IMG/VR virus record: IMGVR_UViG_3300025701_000071
Location: 1-20,816 of that record
Source: a virus
Direction: 5' to 3' (one strand)
Length of the DNA: 20,816 nt
The position numbers and the translations under genes were made by a program. Shown one piece after another: positions 11,196 to 18,538 of the stretch. Each line of letters opens with the position of its first letter. The first letter of the stretch is position 1. The notes beneath the pieces are model-generated. The model ran no database searches. It was given only the letters and a program-made list of their open reading frames with translations, and was not told the origin of the DNA.

Positions 11196-11624
11196 ATGAG
11201 CGTACAACCAGACGTAGTAAAACTCCGTGGCACACTTCAGTACCCACACTTGGAAACCAAGGACGTGTACAACGGACAGGAGACAAACTACTGTGCCACC
11301 ATCGGTAACCTATCACAGGATGCCATCGATGCCATCGAGGAAACCTTCGGTGCTGTCGGTCCCACTAACCACAAACGTATCAAGTTCAAAGATACGCTTG
11401 ACTTCGGCCAACACATGAAAGTATCCAGCCAGTATCCCATCATCCCTAAGGACCTTGATGGCAACAGCTACGAAGGACGCACCCAAGAGATCGGGTACGG
11501 CTCAGTAGTAGGTGTAGTACTTAAGGGAGACCGCAAGGGTAACCCACGCATCGCAAGCATGACAGTGCTCGAGTTGGTTGAGCCAACAGTGATCGGGTCA
11601 AGCAGCGCTGATGACCTCCTCTAA
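11196..11624 (+). CDS. Single-stranded DNA-binding protein (gp2.5-like)
   Basis: A 142-residue protein, predicted to coat single-stranded DNA at the fork and recruit the polymerase and helicase. It lacks catalytic motifs. The strand-rich sequence reads LRGTLQYPHLETKD, NYCATIGNLS, KRIKFKDTLDFGQHMKVSSQYPI, then EIGYGSVVGVVLKGDRKGNPRIASMTVLELVEP. The last part parallels the OB-fold segment of T7 gp2.5 where IGGGS is followed by a strand, an exposed loop and VMLVELA. The end (SSSADDLL) is mildly acidic, shorter than the T7 tail that contacts gp4 and gp5. The position between polymerase and exonuclease genes supports the call. The start at 11196 follows AGAGAGAAGAAAACT; the frame is open to 11100, but that part overlaps the polymerase and promoter. 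It overlaps the next gene by 14 bases. Confidence 0.72.
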   Translation: MSVQPDVVKLRGTLQYPHLETKDVYNGQETNYCATIGNLSQDAIDAIEETFGAVGPTNHKRIKFKDTLDFGQHMKVSSQYPIIPKDLDGNSYEGRTQEIGYGSVVGVVLKGDRKGNPRIASMTVLELVEPTVIGSSSADDLL

Positions 11625-12363
11625 GCCTACAACATGGGGACTCGACGGCGACATCATCTGTTATTCAGTTGGTTTCGCCGCCGAGGACGACCCCGTAGGG
11701 TACGCTCTCTTGTCAGCACGTCAGATGATACAGGGTATTGTCAATGAGTGTGGGGCAGAGGGCGTAGTTTTCCTAACCGGAGATACCAACTTCCGCAAAG
11801 AGTATGGGTGTGACAAGTGGCCTTACAAGGGGCAGCGCAAAGAAACCAAGAAGCCTCGACACCTACAAGCCATACGCACCTACCTGATTGAACAGCTGGA
11901 CGCAGTGGTCTCGGACAACGAGGAAGCTGACGACCTGATGTCAATCAACGCAGTGCAGAACGGATGGGGTATCGCCACGCTGGATAAGGATCTTAACGGA
12001 TGTCCCGGCTGGCACTACAATTGGAGAAAGGAGGAGACATACTACGTGACTGAGACTGAAGCCAACAGGTTCTTCTACACGCAGATGCTGACTGGCGACC
12101 CAACCGATAACATCCCGGGTCTGTTCAAGATGGTAGGCACGAAGGCATCCGCAAAGATCAAGGCTCCGCTTGAGTCGATGACCAACCCCGTAGAGATGTA
12201 CGAGTACGTACGTAAGGTGTACTCACGCGGCTACGATAAGGTGGGCATGTGCCTCGATGAGAAGGAAGAGGTGCTCGATGGCTGGCTCGTACGTATAGGG
12301 CGGCAGCTCTGGATGCGGCGAGAGGTAGGAGAGATGTGGGAGTTCCCTAATGACAACCCCTAA
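11611..12363 (+). CDS. 5'-3' exonuclease, FEN type (T7 gp6-like)
   Basis: A 250-residue nuclease that would remove RNA primers and degrade host DNA for nucleotides. The metal-binding acidic residues of the FEN/PIN fold are all present: Asp12 and Asp14 in GLDGDIICY, Glu104/Glu105 with Asp107 and Asp108 in NEEADDLM, Asp125 and Asp127 in TLDKDL, and GDPTDNIPG with Asp163 and Asp166. The last motif starts the helix-hairpin-helix that grips DNA. The size is a little under T7 gp6 (300). The start ATG lies inside the SSB gene's end, and its own stop overlaps the following HNH gene by 14 bases, so the three are coupled. In this block it stands where T7 gp6 stands after gp5. Confidence 0.9.
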   Translation: MTSSKPTTWGLDGDIICYSVGFAAEDDPVGYALLSARQMIQGIVNECGAEGVVFLTGDTNFRKEYGCDKWPYKGQRKETKKPRHLQAIRTYLIEQLDAVVSDNEEADDLMSINAVQNGWGIATLDKDLNGCPGWHYNWRKEETYYVTETEANRFFYTQMLTGDPTDNIPGLFKMVGTKASAKIKAPLESMTNPVEMYEYVRKVYSRGYDKVGMCLDEKEEVLDGWLVRIGRQLWMRREVGEMWEFPNDNP

Positions 12364-12712
12364 GCGTGGAGTAAAGACGCGTAACAACATGCGCTGGACA
12401 GAGGCCCGATACTTCGGGTTCATCCGTTCAGCTCTGCGGAGCGCGTTCATGAAATGGCCTGCGAAACATACGGCCAAAGAGAAAGCGAAGGTGCTAACAG
12501 AAGAGGGCGCGAGATGGAAGTGTGCTGCTTGTAAAGAGCTGTTCCTCTCAGGCCAAGTACAAGTAGACCACATCGTAGAGTGTGGCTCGCTGAAGACCTT
12601 CGATGACCTGCCGGGATTTGTAGAGCGTATGTTCTGTGAGGCTCCCGGCTTTCAAGTACTATGTAAGACATGCCATCAATACAAAACAGAGAACATGAGG
12701 AAAAAGAAATGA
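12350..12712 (+). CDS. HNH endonuclease with Cys4 zinc site
   Basis: A 120-residue protein. The body opens RWTEARYFGFIRSALRSAFMKWP, a segment widely shared by small phage HNH nucleases. Then Cys58-x2-Cys61, VDHI (Asp73, His74), VECGSLKTFDDLPGFVERMF, and Cys105-x2-Cys108-His109. Two Cys pairs hold a zinc and the DHI histidine acts as general base. It lacks homing-type DNA-recognition repeats and is embedded in the replication string by overlaps on both sides. A role in replication, recombination or host-DNA breakdown is therefore more likely than mobility; it might stand in for the T7 endonuclease I, which I do not see. That substitution is inference. Confidence 0.82.
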   Translation: MTTPKRGVKTRNNMRWTEARYFGFIRSALRSAFMKWPAKHTAKEKAKVLTEEGARWKCAACKELFLSGQVQVDHIVECGSLKTFDDLPGFVERMFCEAPGFQVLCKTCHQYKTENMRKKK

Positions 12713-12843
12713 AACCTAAGCTAGATTGGGAAGCTGTGCTGATAGCTGTGGTAGGCATCATAGTGTTCTTTATCTTATTGATAGGAGCAGAGCAGGCGGT
12801 TGGGCCTTCACCGACAGTATCAACAATAGGGAGTCAGCAATGA
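12709..12843 (+). CDS. 44-residue membrane microprotein
   Basis: It starts in an ATGA overlap with the HNH stop; the lysine codons just before supply GAGGAAAAAGAA as the ribosome site. One hydrophobic segment (VLIAVVGIIVFFILLIGA) spans the membrane, with a short basic N-terminus (MKPKLDWE) and a Ser/Thr-rich polar end. By the positive-inside rule the N-terminus is likely cytoplasmic. Overlaps on both sides support a real gene. It is unrecognised; a holin-like or exclusion role cannot be told from this length, and the location among replication genes argues against a holin. Confidence 0.55.
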   Translation: MKPKLDWEAVLIAVVGIIVFFILLIGAEQAVGPSPTVSTIGSQQ

Positions 12844-13055
12844 CCCACCGAGAAGAGTATGACGAGCAGCTCACCATGCACATACAAGTCTGGAGCGTAC
12901 CTGAGTACCGAGACTTTCGTATCGCCACAGAGACACAGTGGGACGACATGACTGAGTGGGAGCAGGCGTTGTGGAACAAGAGGGCATCCGAACATTATTC
13001 CCTAGAGCAATCAGCGTATACTGTAGCAGGAGGACATCGGAAATGGCGAAAGTAG
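12840..13055 (+). CDS. Hypothetical protein, 71 residues
   Basis: Unrecognised. It starts at ATG 12840 after GGGAG, overlapping the previous stop; the frame is open to 12726, but that part lies over the membrane gene. It is rich in Trp, Glu and His: MTHREEYDEQLTMHIQVW, YRDFRIATETQWDDMTEWEQALWNKRASEHY, and a basic end (GGHRKWRK). The last 13 bases overlap the metallophosphoesterase start. No domain is seen. It is probably translated together with that enzyme. Confidence 0.6.
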   Translation: MTHREEYDEQLTMHIQVWSVPEYRDFRIATETQWDDMTEWEQALWNKRASEHYSLEQSAYTVAGGHRKWRK

Positions 13056-13729
13056 GTATCATAGGAGACACGCATTTACCATACGAACTGGAGGGTTATC
13101 TTAATTTCTGTGCTGAAACATTTGAATCGTGGAGCGTGGACACTGTTGTCCATATTGGTGACTTCTTTGATAATCATTCACTTAGCTTTCACGATAGTGA
13201 ACCTTTGCTGCATAATGTTCATGGTGAGTATGAGTCGGCACTGGAGCGAGCGAAGCTATGGTACGAAACATTTCCAGAGCTTACGCTCATCATGGGAAAT
13301 CATGACCGAATCCCGGATAGGCAACTCAGGAAGCTGGGGATGGAACCGTCGATCTTCTTGAAGCCTATCGAGGAGTTGTTCGAGATGCCCGAGACATGGG
13401 ACGTACGTGACAGCATCGAGATTGATAACGTACTGTACCACCACGGCGAGACATCAGGTGGTGTGAACGGCTTCCGTATGGACGCACAGAAGCGTATGCA
13501 ATGCACAGTCAGCGGCCATAACCACAGCAACCTAGGCATCAGCTACACAGCTAGTGACCGTGAGTTAGTCTGGGGTATGGCGGTAGGGTGTGGTGTAGAC
13601 AACACGTCTATGGCCTTCGCGTATGGCAAGCACTTCAAGAATAAGCCAATCATCGGTTGCGGTGTGGTCATAGATGGGTTACCTTATGTAGAAGCAATGG
13701 ACTTAGGGTCAAAGATTAGAAGGATCTAA
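13043..13729 (+). CDS. Metallophosphoesterase (calcineurin-like)
   Basis: A 228-residue two-metal phosphoesterase, carrying all motifs in order: GDTH (Asp9, His11), GDFFDN (Asp40, Asp43), GNHDR (Asn86, His87, Asp88), YHHGE (His133/134) and GHNH (His159, His161). It is predicted to hydrolyse phosphomono- or diesters, possibly nucleotides or nucleic acid ends; the substrate cannot be told. Enzymes of this kind lie near the replication genes in several marine podoviruses. The start is ATG 13043 after AGGAGG with about 8-base spacing; the frame is open upstream to 12956 over another gene. The stretch 13083-13240 uses more T-ending codons (TTT, CAT, GAT, CTT) than the rest of the gene. Confidence 0.88.
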   Translation: MAKVGIIGDTHLPYELEGYLNFCAETFESWSVDTVVHIGDFFDNHSLSFHDSEPLLHNVHGEYESALERAKLWYETFPELTLIMGNHDRIPDRQLRKLGMEPSIFLKPIEELFEMPETWDVRDSIEIDNVLYHHGETSGGVNGFRMDAQKRMQCTVSGHNHSNLGISYTASDRELVWGMAVGCGVDNTSMAFAYGKHFKNKPIIGCGVVIDGLPYVEAMDLGSKIRRI

Positions 13730-13731
13730 CC

Positions 13732-13902
13732 ATGATAAACCCCGACTATGTTATTGAACAGATAGAAGCACGCATGGACCCCGACGAGATACTAGAGGTT
13801 CTTGATTTAGAGATGCCTATTCTAGTGGAAGCCCTCCGTGACCACATACTAGACAACCTCGATAGGTTTATTGACCACCTTGAACTGGAGATAAAAGAAT
13901 GA
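13732..13902 (+). CDS. Very acidic helical small protein (56 residues)
   Basis: Unnamed. By hand count there are 17 acidic and 4 basic residues. It is almost entirely helical: PDYVIEQIEARMDPDEILEVLDLEMPILVEALRDH in two helices, then LDRFIDHLELEIKE. A pattern of DPDE-IL-x-LLDL followed by LVEALRD and an amphipathic end is one I recall from small podovirus proteins of unknown role. It is one of the genes between the replication block and the convergent boundary. It starts two bases after the previous stop, with AAGGATCTAACC ahead as a weak ribosome site, and its end overlaps the next gene by ATGA. Confidence 0.6.
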   Translation: MINPDYVIEQIEARMDPDEILEVLDLEMPILVEALRDHILDNLDRFIDHLELEIKE

Positions 13903-14177
13903 GCATAATAGATTTTCCCGGAGGCAAGCAAGGCAAGACAGGTAAATCGTCTGAGTGTTTCCAAGCATTCGCTGACACAGCTGGTGACTACGAGGACGCC
14001 GTGGATGATCCCGGTCAGGCAGTAGTGGTGTATATGACGGAGGCTGGTCTGATGATAGGAGGTAACGTGGAGGACCCTGATGGAATCAACATGCTGATCG
14101 ATATGGCGAAGCACGCACTACTGTCGCGCTGCTTTGGTAACGAACTAGACGAAGGGAGTCCCTACAGTGTCCACTAA
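13899..14177 (+). CDS. Hypothetical protein, 92 residues
   Basis: It begins in an ATGA overlap. The N-terminus is basic and flexible (IDFPGGKQGKTGKSSE); the rest reads VVVYMTEAGLMIGGNVEDPDGINMLIDMAKHALL, a strand-turn-helix ending typical of small alpha-beta folds. The segment from Met to MAKHALL resembles a family of short phage proteins with a strand, NxEDPxxINxxIDMAK helix, but I cannot name it. It overlaps the following DUF3310 gene by 11 bases. No catalytic residues stand out. Confidence 0.6.
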   Translation: MSIIDFPGGKQGKTGKSSECFQAFADTAGDYEDAVDDPGQAVVVYMTEAGLMIGGNVEDPDGINMLIDMAKHALLSRCFGNELDEGSPYSVH

Positions 14178-14406
14178 GTGTGATCGTAACGTACCTTACA
14201 GCGCCACTGATACGCAGGTAGGAGGAGATCATTACAAGTTAAATGTTATCCAGCCTATCGACTACATCATGGACAACAAGCTAGGGTGGTGCGAAGGGAA
14301 CGCTGTAAAGTATATTTCTAGACACCTCCACAAGAATGGCGCACAAGATATCCATAAGGCCATCCATTATTTAAACCTTTTACTAGAGCGAGAGTATAAC
14401 CTATGA
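14167..14406 (+). CDS. DUF3310 protein
   Basis: A 79-residue protein that starts with GTG (14167), set by GGGAG about 8 bases upstream and overlapping the previous gene by 11 bases. It contains QVGGDHYKLNVIQPIDYI, NKLGWCEGNAVKYISRHLHK, and a helix DIHKAIHYLNLLLE. The HYK...QPIDYI...LG-x-C-GN-x-KY-x-R core is the DUF3310 signature, found in many phages and sometimes annotated as a nucleotide-kinase-like protein. The actual reaction is unknown, and no Walker A is present, so kinase activity is doubtful. Its presence near the replication genes suggests a link to nucleotide metabolism. Confidence 0.8.
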   Translation: MSTKCDRNVPYSATDTQVGGDHYKLNVIQPIDYIMDNKLGWCEGNAVKYISRHLHKNGAQDIHKAIHYLNLLLEREYNL

Positions 14407-14597
14407 ACGACCACACTACTTTTTTGTACTACAAAGACCACGTAGGCGGTATCATGGCAACACCTGCTAATGCCATTGTTAACGTTGTACAGAATGGCAC
14501 TGACGTAGACATCATATTAACCCACGGCCACAATGCAACTGTAGCTAACACTACAGTGGCCGAGTTCCTGACCAACACTAGGAAGGTAAGAGTATGA
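14403..14597 (+). CDS. Hypothetical protein, 64 residues
   Basis: Unrecognised. The start at 14403 lies in an ATGA overlap, with GAGCGAGAG as a poor ribosome site. An in-frame ATG at 14454, preceded by TAGGCGG, would give 47 residues and remove a tail that looks less folded. From there on the sequence is strand-rich and hydrophobic (NAIVNVVQNGTDVDIILTHGHNATVANTTVAEFL) with a short basic end. The part after Met18 resembles a small beta domain. It overlaps the next gene by 4 bases. Confidence 0.55.
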   Translation: MNDHTTFLYYKDHVGGIMATPANAIVNVVQNGTDVDIILTHGHNATVANTTVAEFLTNTRKVRV

Positions 14598-14839
14598 CTA
14601 ATTACGTAATCAATATAGCCACCGCAATATCACAACTGCTAAACGCTTTGCTTTTTGCTGGAGACCCGAACGAGACTATCAGCGGACGTGTATACCGAGA
14701 AGACAGAAACTGGGCGGTAAGAATTATTGACCTATTGTTTTTCTTTCAGGTAGATCACTGCTTAGAAAGCCACGTAGCTGATCGTATCTTTGCACGCAAG
14801 ATATTAGGAGGAGCGGAAACTCTTGGGGATAATCAATAA
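14594..14839 (+). CDS. Conserved small phage protein, 81 residues, last rightward gene
   Basis: I recall relatives of this protein in many podo- and siphophages: an N-terminal helix NIATAISQLLNALLFAGDPNETISGRVYRE followed by a hydrophobic turn IIDLLFFFQVDHC. The recurring elements are Q-x-x-NALL-x-GxPxETxSxRxYR and a DHC segment. Function is unknown; a membrane-associated or lysis-timing role has no support here. It starts in an ATGA overlap. Its last 36 bases overlap the last gene of the leftward unit on the opposite strand, so it marks the end of the rightward block. Confidence 0.7.
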   Translation: MTNYVINIATAISQLLNALLFAGDPNETISGRVYREDRNWAVRIIDLLFFFQVDHCLESHVADRIFARKILGGAETLGDNQ

Positions 14840-15190
14840 CGTGTCAATAAAACCCTGAAACATTTCCCGAGGCGTGGGTATAGCCCAACCTGCGAGCAGT
14901 ACTAATAACAATAGCTCCCATGTTTTTAACCCCGCCTCGTTTACTATCTGCCCGACCGGAGCCTCGAAGGTCTCATTTCTAGTATCGTTCACCTGCCCTG
15001 TGACAGCCGTAGCAGCGTTCTGAGAAACGCTTTGATCCCCCTCAGCCTCAGCCTTACCTACGTTAGCATCTACCGCTAAGCCGCTCGCTGGCCCTCCTGC
15101 GAGAGCCATAGCTCGCTCGGCCAGCACGCTACACCCTGAACTAATTGTCAGCAGTGTGGCTAGAGTTAGCCTGAGTAATAATGTACTCAT
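14804..15190 (-). CDS. Spanin-like lipoprotein with C-terminal membrane segment
   Basis: A 128-residue protein that begins with a lipoprotein signal (LLLRLTLATLLTISSGC, lipid on about Cys20; the residue three before the cysteine is Ser, so the lipobox is not ideal). An Ala/Gly/Thr-rich periplasmic part follows (DANVGKAEAEGDQSVSQ and onward), then a hydrophobic segment ELLLLVLLAGWAIP at about residues 92-108 and an amphipathic tail. A lipid anchor in the outer membrane plus a C-terminal inner-membrane span is the plan of a unimolecular spanin such as T1 gp11 (131 residues), which fuses the two membranes at lysis. It is the last gene of the late unit, where lysis genes belong. It overlaps the upstream gene by 50 bases. 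If the C-terminal segment is not a true span, it would be the outer half of a two-protein spanin. Confidence 0.65.
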   Translation of the reverse strand: MSTLLLRLTLATLLTISSGCSVLAERAMALAGGPASGLAVDANVGKAEAEGDQSVSQNAATAVTGQVNDTRNETFEAPVGQIVNEAGLKTWELLLLVLLAGWAIPTPREMFQGFIDTLLIIPKSFRSS

Positions 15191-15506
15191 TCAAAACACC
15201 TTTTGTTTCTTTAGTGTGCCCGCTTATGGTAAGGATGTCGTTACGATTCTTGATAACCTCTTCTTTAATATAATCTACACGTTCTTCTAGAGGCTTTATG
15301 TATGCAGTGTACAGCAGAGTTCCTGCCAGCACAAGAACAGAAACAGCCGCGACTAACCACTCAGCCCAGTTAGTAGGCTTGTTCATGTACTGTCGTATCT
15401 CGTCTAAGATCTCTGTGTTCCTGCGTAACAGCGCATCTTGAGACGCCATAGTACGCTCGAGGTATCCTAACCTACGCTCAATTGAGATTCTTTCTTCAGC
15501 TTCCAT
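15141..15506 (-). CDS. Single-span membrane protein with coiled coils (holin or i-spanin candidate)
   Basis: A 121-residue protein. The N-terminal 45 residues are a charged helix (IERRLGYLERTMASQDALLRR), one membrane span lies at about residues 48-69 (WLVAAVSVLVLAGTLLYTAYI), and the rest is another charged helix (LEERVDYIKEEVIKNRNDI) ending in a polar tail. It follows the large ejection protein gene by 5 bases and overlaps the lipoprotein gene by 50 bases, an arrangement like that of Rz/Rz1. Long cytoplasmic N-terminus and mid-protein span are unusual for an inner-membrane spanin, so a holin is equally possible. I cannot decide from sequence alone. Confidence 0.55.
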   Translation of the reverse strand: MEAEERISIERRLGYLERTMASQDALLRRNTEILDEIRQYMNKPTNWAEWLVAAVSVLVLAGTLLYTAYIKPLEERVDYIKEEVIKNRNDILTISGHTKETKGVLNEYIITQANSSHTADN

Positions 15507-15511
15507 GCTTG

Positions 15512-18500
15512 TTACCTACTGTTCCATATGTCATATAGTGGGTCGCCTACCAGAGGGACGGACTTAAGGAACTTGCCCTTAACATCCCGTCCAGCGGCAG
15601 CCGCGCTTAGGTCCTGCGCGAAGTTAGAGAATGCACCACCGGCAGGCTCTAGAGAACTGAAAGCAAAGCCGACAGGGTCTCGCGACAGCTCGTTGAGACT
15701 GTATGTATCCCCTAGTTTGTTGAACGAAGCAACAGATGCTATCTGACTACCGGAACGTGCGAGGAAGTTCTCTGCGTTGAACTCAGTCCTCTCGTCCCCT
15801 GTTATTAGATTAGACGGAACCTTACGTACGCTGTCCATCAGACCGTATCCAGCAGCAACCCACGCCACGTAGCCAGCAGCCGCAGCTCCTGCCTTCCCGA
15901 GATTCCCTTTAGCCACTTCTACGCCTACCTTCTCCCACAACAGGTCAGCCTGCTTAATCGCAAAGCCTGACATCGCCCAGAAGGGACGAAGGTTGGGGTT
16001 CTGTAAATACGCAAGTGGACGACCGGCCATCGAGATCAGCTGCTGCTCACCCAAGCGGGCGAACATAGCCTCTTCCATAACATTCTGTTGCGCGGGTGTC
16101 ATCTCGTCCAGCCGCTTACCTGCCTTCAGAGCTCGTGAGATAGTGCCTAGGTCTTTAGGGTCCAGCAGATAGCCGAAGTCCTTAGCCAAAGTACCTTTCT
16201 TAGCTGAGGCTTCCATAGCGTTCTTGGCAGCCTGTAGCGTAACGCTCTTACCGAAGCGATCCATAGTCTGAAAGCCAGACCAGCTGAACGCCTTCTCCGA
16301 ATAGGCATCTACTAAGTTCTCGAGGCGACCATGCTTAGATACAGCACCGTCGAACCCCGCACGGAATTCTTCTAGCGACGTGGCATCGTTGGTCATGCCT
16401 AATTCACGTAGGCTAAACTCACCGTCCTGCATCAGGCGCTGAACGAACGCCTTACCAGTGGGCATAGCACCGTTGTGCCACGCTGATACCGAGATGTCGT
16501 GTAGGTTCAGCAGTGCTGAGTCGAACTGACCCAACGTACCTGCATACGACTGCTTCATAAACAGACGGATGGGCAGGTTAGGGGACTTACGTGACCCCTC
16601 GACCGTGGCCTTCATGAGTCCTGTCAGGTTGTCCATCTGCGTCTGAGACATCTGACCTTTGAACTGATCTTGTGCTGCCTTAAAGAAATCATCAGTGTTA
16701 TCTCGAACCCCTACAGAGGGGCGCAAGTTAAACTTCTCAGACAGTTGTAGCAGGTTCTCATCACCAGAGATACGGTTCAGCTGTGCAATGAAGGGGTTCT
16801 CGTACTGTGACAGAGTCTCATCGTCAGGCTTTATGAGCCCACGCTTACGCTCCTGTGCACCACCGATTGTCTTAGGTGCACCACCAGCGTCCCCATATAA
16901 GGCACGTGCGTCCACCTCAGGCTTGTCACCTTTGATGGCGCTGGCCCAGTAGACCTCATCCTTCAGTGCTTCCTTCTTATACAGGCGACTAGCTCGCTTG
17001 TTGTAGTCGTACGTGTCCTTGAGCAGACGAGCAAAGGTGGCACGACCGGCAGGGTCTAGCGACTTGTCCGCCATTCGCATAATCTCGTTAAGCCCTTCCT
17101 TACCAGTGAAGCGTAGGTTTAGGAACGCTGCCTTAACGTCATTGCGCTCAGCCCACTCGCGTACAGCAGTGGAGCCAGCTGTGTCCTGTGCATACTTAGC
17201 GAACATCTTCTCGTTGTTACGAGCAGCAGATTCAAACGCCTTCTCGAACTGTGAGCCAGCTCGCGTACCTACGTACTTAGACACTACACGTGACGTAGGA
17301 CGAGCCACACGCTCAAACCAATTAGGCAAGCCACTCTTGGCAGTGCTGTCGGCTAGCTTCTTCATGTTGTCTTTATGGCGTATGGCTAGGTTCTCTAGCG
17401 AAGGCGGTGGATCAATGCCTCCAGCTCTCGAGATAGCCTTCGCTATGTCAGCGGGCTTCTCTCCGAAACGTTCAGCCATCTCTTCAATGGTACGTAGCGA
17501 GGAGATCAAAGTGTCTTCAGCCTGCGGCGGTGCGTACTCATCGAGGAACTTAGTCTCCTCTTTGGCTAGCTTCTTCTGTAACCTCTTGACCTTCTTCTTG
17601 TCCCCTGCTTCTTCGGCCTCAGCGATCTTCTTCTCAGCCTTCTTCTGAGTCTCTTCCCAAGCTACCTTCTTGTTAGCCATTACCTCAGCATCTTCAAGGA
17701 CGTTAATGTTCCCTTCGATGGCGCGGTCGCTATTCACCTTGTTAGCCCAGTAGCCCACTTGTTCTTTGTTAGTCAGGTCGAGCTGCGTCAGGTTGTCTAC
17801 GCTTACTTGGTTGTCTAGTCCCTGTCGTGTCACAGCAGCCATGTCGTCAGCTGCCATCACACCACCACGGCCTAGCGCACCGGCTACGCCTGCCTCAGTA
17901 GACATACCAAGGCCAGCCATGTCAGCCAATACGCTAGACGTAGCACCAGCAACACGTGACACAGGAGCCATACCAACGCCTAGCATAAGTGCATCACCTA
18001 CGCCTTGAGCAGCAGCCCGTACGATACCTTCTTGTGACTGGAACCCACGTGTGTTGATGTCACTGCCGAACAGCTCAGCAACAGACGGCACGGGGGCGTT
18101 CTCGTCCATCAGACCAGTAGCCTTAGCGATAGCCGTACCACCCATACGAGGCATTACTGTACCAACGTCAGCAAGGAATGACAAGCCCTTACCTACGGTC
18201 GTGTTAACGTCAGACACGAACTGGCCTACGTTCTCAAAAGCCGTGTCCTCAGCTGCACCTAGGCTGTAGTCAGCCTGTGCACGCTCCTCGTCAGCGGCTT
18301 CCTGCTGTGCCTTTTGCTTCGCACGGTAGACTCCTAACTCCTCTACCTCAACAGCACGGATAAGCTTAGGATCAATTCCTAGTTTTTGTGCTTGTGCCAT
18401 TAAGCCTAGGAGTTTCTTTGCTTCTTTCTCTTCTTCTTCTGTAATTGGTGGGACATCCGTTGCGCCGCGTAGTAATGCACCAACATCAATGTCTAACGCA

Positions 18501-18538
18501 ACAGCTTTTTTTATAAGCGCATTAACGTCATCACTCAC
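15512..18538 (-). CDS. Large internal virion (ejection) protein, gp16-like position
   Basis: A 1008-residue protein, starting with GTG (18538) inside a GTGA overlap with the upstream gene. It would sit inside the capsid and be ejected to help DNA enter the cell, the role of T7 gp16. Features: acidic, Ala-rich N-terminal part; hydrophobic, Gly/Ala-rich stretch at about 160-235; a long charged coiled coil near 270-330 (KKAEKKIAEAEEAGDKKK and following); helical body; and a C-terminal part with FWAMSGFAIKQADLLWEK, AGAAAAGYVAWVAAGYG, and VPLVGDPLYDIWNS at the end, as in large podovirus ejection proteins. I see no transglycosylase motif (ES with downstream GxxQ/N), which T7 gp16 has at its start, and it is shorter than gp16 (1318). 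The enzyme activity may be on a separate protein. Confidence 0.78.
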   Translation of the reverse strand: MSDDVNALIKKAVALDIDVGALLRGATDVPPITEEEEKEAKKLLGLMAQAQKLGIDPKLIRAVEVEELGVYRAKQKAQQEAADEERAQADYSLGAAEDTAFENVGQFVSDVNTTVGKGLSFLADVGTVMPRMGGTAIAKATGLMDENAPVPSVAELFGSDINTRGFQSQEGIVRAAAQGVGDALMLGVGMAPVSRVAGATSSVLADMAGLGMSTEAGVAGALGRGGVMAADDMAAVTRQGLDNQVSVDNLTQLDLTNKEQVGYWANKVNSDRAIEGNINVLEDAEVMANKKVAWEETQKKAEKKIAEAEEAGDKKKVKRLQKKLAKEETKFLDEYAPPQAEDTLISSLRTIEEMAERFGEKPADIAKAISRAGGIDPPPSLENLAIRHKDNMKKLADSTAKSGLPNWFERVARPTSRVVSKYVGTRAGSQFEKAFESAARNNEKMFAKYAQDTAGSTAVREWAERNDVKAAFLNLRFTGKEGLNEIMRMADKSLDPAGRATFARLLKDTYDYNKRASRLYKKEALKDEVYWASAIKGDKPEVDARALYGDAGGAPKTIGGAQERKRGLIKPDDETLSQYENPFIAQLNRISGDENLLQLSEKFNLRPSVGVRDNTDDFFKAAQDQFKGQMSQTQMDNLTGLMKATVEGSRKSPNLPIRLFMKQSYAGTLGQFDSALLNLHDISVSAWHNGAMPTGKAFVQRLMQDGEFSLRELGMTNDATSLEEFRAGFDGAVSKHGRLENLVDAYSEKAFSWSGFQTMDRFGKSVTLQAAKNAMEASAKKGTLAKDFGYLLDPKDLGTISRALKAGKRLDEMTPAQQNVMEEAMFARLGEQQLISMAGRPLAYLQNPNLRPFWAMSGFAIKQADLLWEKVGVEVAKGNLGKAGAAAAGYVAWVAAGYGLMDSVRKVPSNLITGDERTEFNAENFLARSGSQIASVASFNKLGDTYSLNELSRDPVGFAFSSLEPAGGAFSNFAQDLSAAAAGRDVKGKFLKSVPLVGDPLYDIWNSR

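Noticed and set aside
17013-17648. Long rightward open frame of 211 codons opposite the large ejection protein
   Set aside because: It is the mirror of a coding strand with few stops; Ser/Arg/Leu/Ala-rich product without motifs or ribosome site.
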